From Bradyrhizobium pachyrhizi (GTDB lineage Bacteria > Pseudomonadota > Alphaproteobacteria > Rhizobiales > Xanthobacteraceae), in contig NZ_LFIQ01000083.1 in assembly GCF_001189245.1 (NCBI RefSeq), positions 51,596 to 107,167 of the forward strand: a stretch of 55,572 nt of DNA, given 5' to 3'. The notes under the pieces were generated by a model, which had not been told where the DNA came from, ran no database searches, and saw only the letters and a list, made by a program, of their open reading frames with translations. Position 1 is the stretch's first letter, and every line of letters starts with the position of its first letter. Shown here piece by piece: positions 52,401 through 55,572 of this stretch. The position numbers were made by a program, and so were the translations under genes.

Positions 52401-53512
52401 GCCGTGCTGCTGTCGTTGAACTCGATACCGAAGTTGTTGGTGATGGTGGCACTGCCGGCCGAGCTGTTGTTGAAGAAGGACAGGTTGGCGAGGGAGTTAT
52501 TGATGGTGGCGGTGCCGGCCGTGCTGGTGCCGAAGAACTGGATGATGCTGTTGTTGGTGATGCCGGCGTTACCAGCAGTGCTGGTGCCGTTGAAGTTGAG
52601 GGTGCCACCGCCGTTGTTGATGATGGTGGCGTTGCCGGCGCTGCTCGAGCCGTTGAAGTTGAGAATGGTGTTGTTGGTGATGCTGGCGCTGCCGGCCGTG
52701 CTCGTGTTTGCAAACGAAAGGCCGCCGGCGTTGTTGGTGATCGTGGCGTTGCCGGCGGTGCTCGTATCGGCGAATCGAAAATTGTAGTTGTTGATGATGG
52801 TGGCGTTGCCAGCGCTGCTCGAGTTGAAGAAGTCGAGGTTGCTGTTGTTGGTGATGGTGGCGTTGCCGCCCGTGCTCGTGTTGAAGAATTGAAGTTGGGC
52901 GCCGCTGTTGATGTTGATGGCGGCGTTGCCGGCGGTGCTCGTATCGAGGAACCGAACGGTGCCGTTGTCGGTGATAGTGGCGTTGCCGGCGGTGCTCGTG
53001 CCGGAGAAAAGAAAGATGGCGTTGTTGGTGAAGCTCGGTGCAGATGCGGAATTGTTGACGATGCCGGTGCCGGTGACGGTCAACGTAGTACCATTCCCCT
53101 GAAGGATAAAACTGTAGGCCGGCACGCCTGCGCCGAACTGGATCGTGTTGATCGATGTACTGGCGCTGATGGTCACCGAGGTGGGGGCGCCATTGTTGGC
53201 GAAGGTCGCGCTGCCGTCAGGAACGGTCGGCGTGGAGCTCCAGTTGACGCCCGTGGTCCACTCACCCCCGGGGCCGTTCCAGGTGCCGTCGACGGCTTGC
53301 GCGGCGTCCGGGGCAAACATCGCGATGACGCCGAGGCACGTCGATGCGAGCAGCGCAGCGCGCAATGCACGCCTGCACGCCCGGCGCTCCGATCGCAGCA
53401 TCCTGCCGTGGTCGGCCACCGGCAGATCCTGAGCTGACGCCCGCCCCCTGAAAACGACAACCCTTGAGGAGACCACGATGGAAATGAACGCGGACAATTG
53501 ACGCTCAAGCAT
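49445..53512 (-). CDS. Autotransporter (type V secretion) with about 28 short tandem repeats in the passenger
   Basis: The roughly 1355-residue protein starts with an extended signal region (ATG 53512 after GGGGAAG; ATG 53401 would give a standard-length signal, RRALRAALLASTCLGVIAMF ending AAQA). The passenger begins DGTWNGPGGEWTTGVNWSS, then about 28 repeats of 18-22 residues with core F.NTSTAGNATITNN. A PATR-type repeat follows (GGSLTKTGTGTLTLAGVNTY). The C-terminal barrel starts near RWSVWAAGFGGSQRTDGN and ends in the aromatic VVRYTW. The passenger should form a surface beta-helix. A possible role is adhesion. An AraC gene is divergent. Confidence 0.87.
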   Translation of the reverse strand: MLERQLSAFISIVVSSRVVVFRGRASAQDLPVADHGRMLRSERRACRRALRAALLASTCLGVIAMFAPDAAQAVDGTWNGPGGEWTTGVNWSSTPTVPDGSATFANNGAPTSVTISASTSINTIQFGAGVPAYSFILQGNGTTLTVTGTGIVNNSASAPSFTNNAIFLFSGTSTAGNATITDNGTVRFLDTSTAGNAAININSGAQLQFFNTSTGGNATITNNSNLDFFNSSSAGNATIINNYNFRFADTSTAGNATITNNAGGLSFANTSTAGSASITNNTILNFNGSSSAGNATIINNGGGTLNFNGTSTAGNAGITNNSIIQFFGTSTAGTATINNSLANLSFFNNSSAGSATITNNFGIEFNDSSTAGTAVITNNGAGVLNFHGTSTVGNATLTNNALTQFFDTSTAGSAGITNNGSLNFNGASTAGSAAITNTVTGSVGFAGASSAGSATIINDTGATVNFASTGSAGNATITNQGTVGFFNTSTAGSASIANTITNSGVLFFADTSTAGSATIANTLGIVEFRNGSTAGSATITNGSLLNFRNSSTAGGATITNSGTLGFRDTSTADNATVTNNNLTQFFNTSTAGSGSITNNGRLNFNGTSTAGNAAITNNAGAMVNFLNTSGAGKATVTSYGSLTFSNSSTAGSAAITSSFVVLFSDTSTADNATITSNSFLRFFDTSTAGNATITNNGSLRFVNTSTGGTARLINGAGGSIDLSLLTSAGITAGSIEGAGTISLGSKNLQAGGNNLATTFSGVLQDGGFGGGSGGSLTKTGTGTLTLAGVNTYTGATAVDGGTLIVDGSIASSALTVNAGATLGGSGTVGNTTINGGTLAPGNSIGTLTVQGNLVFTSAASYLVEVSPASADRTNVAGTATLGGATVRATFAAGTYVAKQYTIVNATGGVIGTFSSLVNTNLPSGFTPSLSYDGNNAYLDLALNFTPPNGPTPPDFGSGLNVNQRNVGNALINFFNTTGGIPLVFGALTPAGLTQLSGEIGTGAQQTTFNAMNQFMGVISDPFITGRGDPISGGGSPNAYADESMAYAAKGSGRARSERDAYAALYTKAPPLQPSFEQRWSVWAAGFGGSQRTDGNTVVGSNDTRSSVYGVAVGADYRFSPNTIAGFALAGGGTNFSVNNLGSGRSDLFQAGGFIRHNVGPAYITGALAYGWQDITTDRFVTVAGVDQLRAQFNANAWSGRVESGYRFVAQGFGITPYAAGQFTTFDLPTYSEQAIVGSNTFALAYNSKSVTDTRSELGLRADKSFAMPDGILTLRGRAAWAHGFNPDRSIAATFQTLPGASFVVNGAAMASDSALVTAAVEKKWLNGWSAAATFEGEFSNVTRSYAGKGVVRYTW
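51410..53037 (-). repeat. Coding tandem repeat array, period about 57-66 bp
   Basis: About 28 units share, on the plus strand, TTGGTGATGGTGGCGTTGCC followed by GGCCGTGCTGGTGTCG. They encode the 18-22 residue beta-helix turns of the autotransporter passenger. Units differ by whole codons and by substitutions in the hydrophobic positions. The array is prone to slippage or recombination. Confidence 0.88.
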
Positions 53513-53756
53513 TCTCGCTTCCCCGAGCAAACTTTTGAAAAACCAGCCAACGCGGGAAATATAGGCAAGGCGACAGACTCGGGATGTAGCCGGGTTGCAA
53601 CAGCAACCGATGACACCATTTGCTGAGCGACGCTTGCTCCCAGCGCGGACCGCGAAACGACCTGAACAAATCTCCAATTCCCCCAGCCAATCCGCGACTT
53701 GCAATCTTTGGCGCGACCGCACTGAGGTCTGCGGCCGGAGAGGTTGAGCCGCGGGA
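53513..53756. promoter_or_regulatory. Divergent intergenic region between autotransporter and AraC gene
   Basis: This 244-bp region should hold both promoters. It is noticeably less GC-rich than most of the window. I see no confident operator; AraC sites are usually asymmetric direct repeats and hard to call by eye. Confidence 0.4.
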
Positions 53757-54920
53757 ATGAGACACTGGATCAACAGAATGAGACGCCTTGCAAACCGAGA
53801 GCTCGCGCGGCACGCTGAGCACAGAAATCAAATGGAGAGTTCCTTGAAGCGGTCGGCGACTCGGATGCGTGGCAGGATGCCGTCTCAATTCCGCTTGGAC
53901 CTGTCAGTCGCGCCGGGCAACGCGCGCGAATTCGATCTCTGGCGCGGCGGCATGTCTCCTCTATTCGCGCTGGACGCCGCGGATGCTGAGGCGCGCTCCT
54001 CCTTCGCGGTCCAAATGACCAGCTATCAGTTTGCGGACGTCGCCATCGTCTCCGGCCGTTCGTCGGCCGCCACGTTTGAACGGACGGCGCCGTTGATCGC
54101 GCGTAGCGGCGTCGACAACATCTCGCTCGTTGTCTACGCGGAAGGCGGATGTGCGTTCGACGCCGAGGGACGCGCCGCCGAGGTTCGCGCCGGAGACGTT
54201 TGTTTTCTCGACCTGTCGCGCCCCAGTTCCCTGCGCTCTCCCAACTACGAGAGCCTCACACTCATACTGCCGCGCGATGCGCTTCAACCGTACCTCGCCG
54301 ACCTCGACGGCCTTCACGGACGGGTGCTGCAAAAGAAGAATCCGCTGAACGCGATGCTGGTCGGTCATCTTCAGACGTTGTTCGCGGAAGCCTCGGCGCT
54401 GAGTCTGGCGGATGGCCGCGCGGCGGTGAACGGAACCGCGGCGCTCATTGCCGCGTTCGCGGGACCGTCGGCCAACGGTCGGGACGTGATCGCGCGGTCC
54501 GAATCCGCCGCATCGATGGTTAGCTTCCGGCGATTTATCGAGGCGAACCTGCATGACCCGGAACTGGGACCGGAGTTCATATGCCGCAAGCTTGGCGTAT
54601 CGCGCGCGAAACTTTATCGAACGTTCGAACCGATGGGCGGCGTTAGCTCTTATATCCAACAGCGTCGATTGGGGCGCGCGCATCAATTGATCACAGATCC
54701 GGCGCACGCCCACCAGCGCATCGGCGTCATCGCTGCTCGGTGCGGTTTCGGCAGCATCTCGGTGTTCAGCCGCGCTTTTCGCCAGGCCTTTGGCCTGCCT
54801 CCCACGGAAATGCGCGAAGCACTTGAACGCGCCGAATTTGCCGATGTCGTGTTTTCCGGCGAGGCCGGTTTCGGGACCATGAGCCGCTGGCTTCTCGGCC
54901 TCGACACAGGTGGGCGCTGA
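53757..54920 (+). CDS. AraC-family transcriptional regulator
   Basis: The protein (up to 387 residues) has an AraC-binding-type cupin region (FAVQMTSYQFADVAIVSGRS, GDVCFLDLSRPSSLRS) and a C-terminal double helix-turn-helix (FICRKLGVSRAKLYRTFEPM and CGFGSISVFSRAFRQAFGLP). It matches regulators of the AraC_binding_2 layout. The start is uncertain: ATGs at 53757, 53832, 53865 and 53877 are all possible, and 53877 has GGCAGG just before it. It is divergent from the autotransporter and is the likely local regulator. Confidence 0.85.
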   Translation: MRHWINRMRRLANRELARHAEHRNQMESSLKRSATRMRGRMPSQFRLDLSVAPGNAREFDLWRGGMSPLFALDAADAEARSSFAVQMTSYQFADVAIVSGRSSAATFERTAPLIARSGVDNISLVVYAEGGCAFDAEGRAAEVRAGDVCFLDLSRPSSLRSPNYESLTLILPRDALQPYLADLDGLHGRVLQKKNPLNAMLVGHLQTLFAEASALSLADGRAAVNGTAALIAAFAGPSANGRDVIARSESAASMVSFRRFIEANLHDPELGPEFICRKLGVSRAKLYRTFEPMGGVSSYIQQRRLGRAHQLITDPAHAHQRIGVIAARCGFGSISVFSRAFRQAFGLPPTEMREALERAEFADVVFSGEAGFGTMSRWLLGLDTGGR

Positions 54921-55205
54921 ACCGCCCTCGCTTTCCGCTTCCAGCGGCGCGGTTGCCAGCCCGAAAAGTTCGGCGTCCGCTCCAGGGTCACAAGCGGTAA
55001 AGCTCAGGACGACCACAAGATTTCCGCTTCGCCCCCCAAGACCCGACATTTTGCGCGTTTATGGGCACACGCCCGGCCTGGTCGGTCCACACGGATCGTG
55101 CAGCCAAAAGCGCTTACGCGCACGGCCACGCAGGCGATCGGAAAGAATTTCCAAACGGCTGCTTGCGGCACGCGTCGGACGGCGAAGGCGCTGTTTGGCG
55201 GAAGA
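54921..55205. other. Intergenic stretch after the AraC gene, no feature recognised
   Basis: About 285 bp without a supported gene. Short frames exist but show no family resemblance or ribosome binding site. No homology to the region preceding copy A is apparent, so the duplication boundary is near 55206. Confidence 0.4.
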
Positions 55206-55302
55206 TGCCGCGACGCCGAACGCCCGCACCGTGGTGCTCGCTGGTGTCGGCCACATGATGACGGACGAGCAGCCCGACGAGCTGCTGGCGGCGCTGCGGT
55301 AA
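55206..55302 (+). pseudogene. Duplicated C-terminal fragment of the alpha/beta hydrolase gene
   Basis: The fragment encodes TPNARTVVLAGVGHMMTDEQ followed by PDELLAALR and a stop, against TPNARTVVLPGAGHMMMVEQ then PDELLAALR in the intact gene at 47991-48770. Only about 32 codons are present; no start or catalytic serine exists, so it is non-functional. Confidence 0.85.
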
Positions 55303-55572
55303 TATCCTCGCGCTCAACGCTCACCCCTCATCTTGAGGAGCGCGTAGCGCGTCTCGAAGGATGAGGCCACAGTCGGGGCCTCGTGGTTCGAGACGCCGCG
55401 GAGCCTGTCATCGGGCCGCGCTTTGCGCGGACCCGTTGGCGGCTCCTCACCATGAGGGTCTGATATCATTCGAAGTGCCCTCGGCCGCCACGGCCGCTGG
55501 GACGTCGGAGACCTTCCTTGGAAGGTGAGCGCCCCCAAAATGTCGAAAACAACCCCATGCAAAGGAGCAGGG
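55206..55572 (+). repeat. Direct repeat copy B (at least 367 bp), reaching the window end
   Basis: It matches 48674-49038 in the same order: hydrolase 3' end, stop TAA, TATCCTCGCGCTCAACGCTC, the palindromic repeat (55321-55468) and CAACCCCATGCAAAGGAGCA. The window stops inside or at the end of the match, so the true right boundary is unknown. Confidence 0.85.

Noticed and set aside
51410..53037. Regular repeats resembling a CRISPR array
   Set aside because: Units are in-frame codon repeats without unique spacers of constant length, no cas genes occur, and they fall inside a coherent autotransporter gene.
50816..53437. An 873-codon plus-strand open frame antisense to the autotransporter
   Set aside because: It is the mirror of the low-complexity repeat array; it contains only Gly/Ala/Val/Arg-rich monotony and no domain, while the minus strand encodes signal, passenger and barrel.

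Overview
The window is high-GC DNA without rRNA or tRNA genes. Its gene families (several LivFGHMK-type importers, Tat-exported molybdenum hydroxylases, Sox proteins, darcynin) and its many short palindromic repeat families suggest a Bradyrhizobium-like member of the alphaproteobacterial order Hyphomicrobiales. This is inferred from gene content and repeats, not from a marker gene.

Layout. 1-4656: carbohydrate genes (partial debranching enzyme, ABC exporter, GT4 glycosyltransferase). 4961-9543: a complete LivKHMGF-type importer operon. 9770-14494: Baeyer-Villiger-type monooxygenase plus alkylsulfatase, divergent from an IclR regulator. 14557-18500: an iron/polyamine-type ABC importer. 19022-21595: darcynin, a divergent TetR regulator and a DHA2 efflux pump. 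21749-27729: two-subunit isoquinoline-oxidoreductase-type Mo enzyme, then a flavocytochrome c sulfide dehydrogenase flavoprotein and soxXYZA. 27857-46646: a nicotinate catabolic locus that also encloses a SBP56/methanethiol oxidase gene and a membrane protein gene. 46691-48770: an acetylhomoserine sulfhydrylase-type PLP enzyme and an alpha/beta hydrolase. 49445-54920: a repeat-rich autotransporter and a divergent AraC regulator, bracketed by about 365-bp direct repeats.

Main system. The nicotinate locus combines parts usually described in different organisms. NicAB, the cytochrome-linked nicotinate dehydrogenase of aerobes (41271-45280), makes 6-hydroxynicotinate. A homologue of 6-hydroxynicotinate reductase (39547-40995) and one of enamidase (28777-29973), both known from Eubacterium barkeri fermentation, would then reduce and open the ring to 2-formylglutarate. 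A ferredoxin-NADP reductase (27857-28630) can supply reduced ferredoxin. A branched-chain-type importer (33121-37910) is in the same operon as the reductase, and a MarR regulator (32651-33106) is its last gene. Matching palindromes centred on GTATAC lie in both divergent control regions (28672-28701; 41058-41073 and 41191-41208), tying these units into one regulon. An ApbE-like UPF0280 protein overlaps the reductase gene by 4 bp. Because the E. barkeri reductase carries covalent flavin, this protein is a candidate flavin transferase. PncB follows NicB and places NAD salvage next to degradation.

Mobile and repeated DNA. At least five short palindromic or dispersed repeat families occur. One copy has inserted in frame into the start of the UPF0280 gene. 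A HigB-type toxin remnant with an internal stop lies at the edge of the autotransporter segment.
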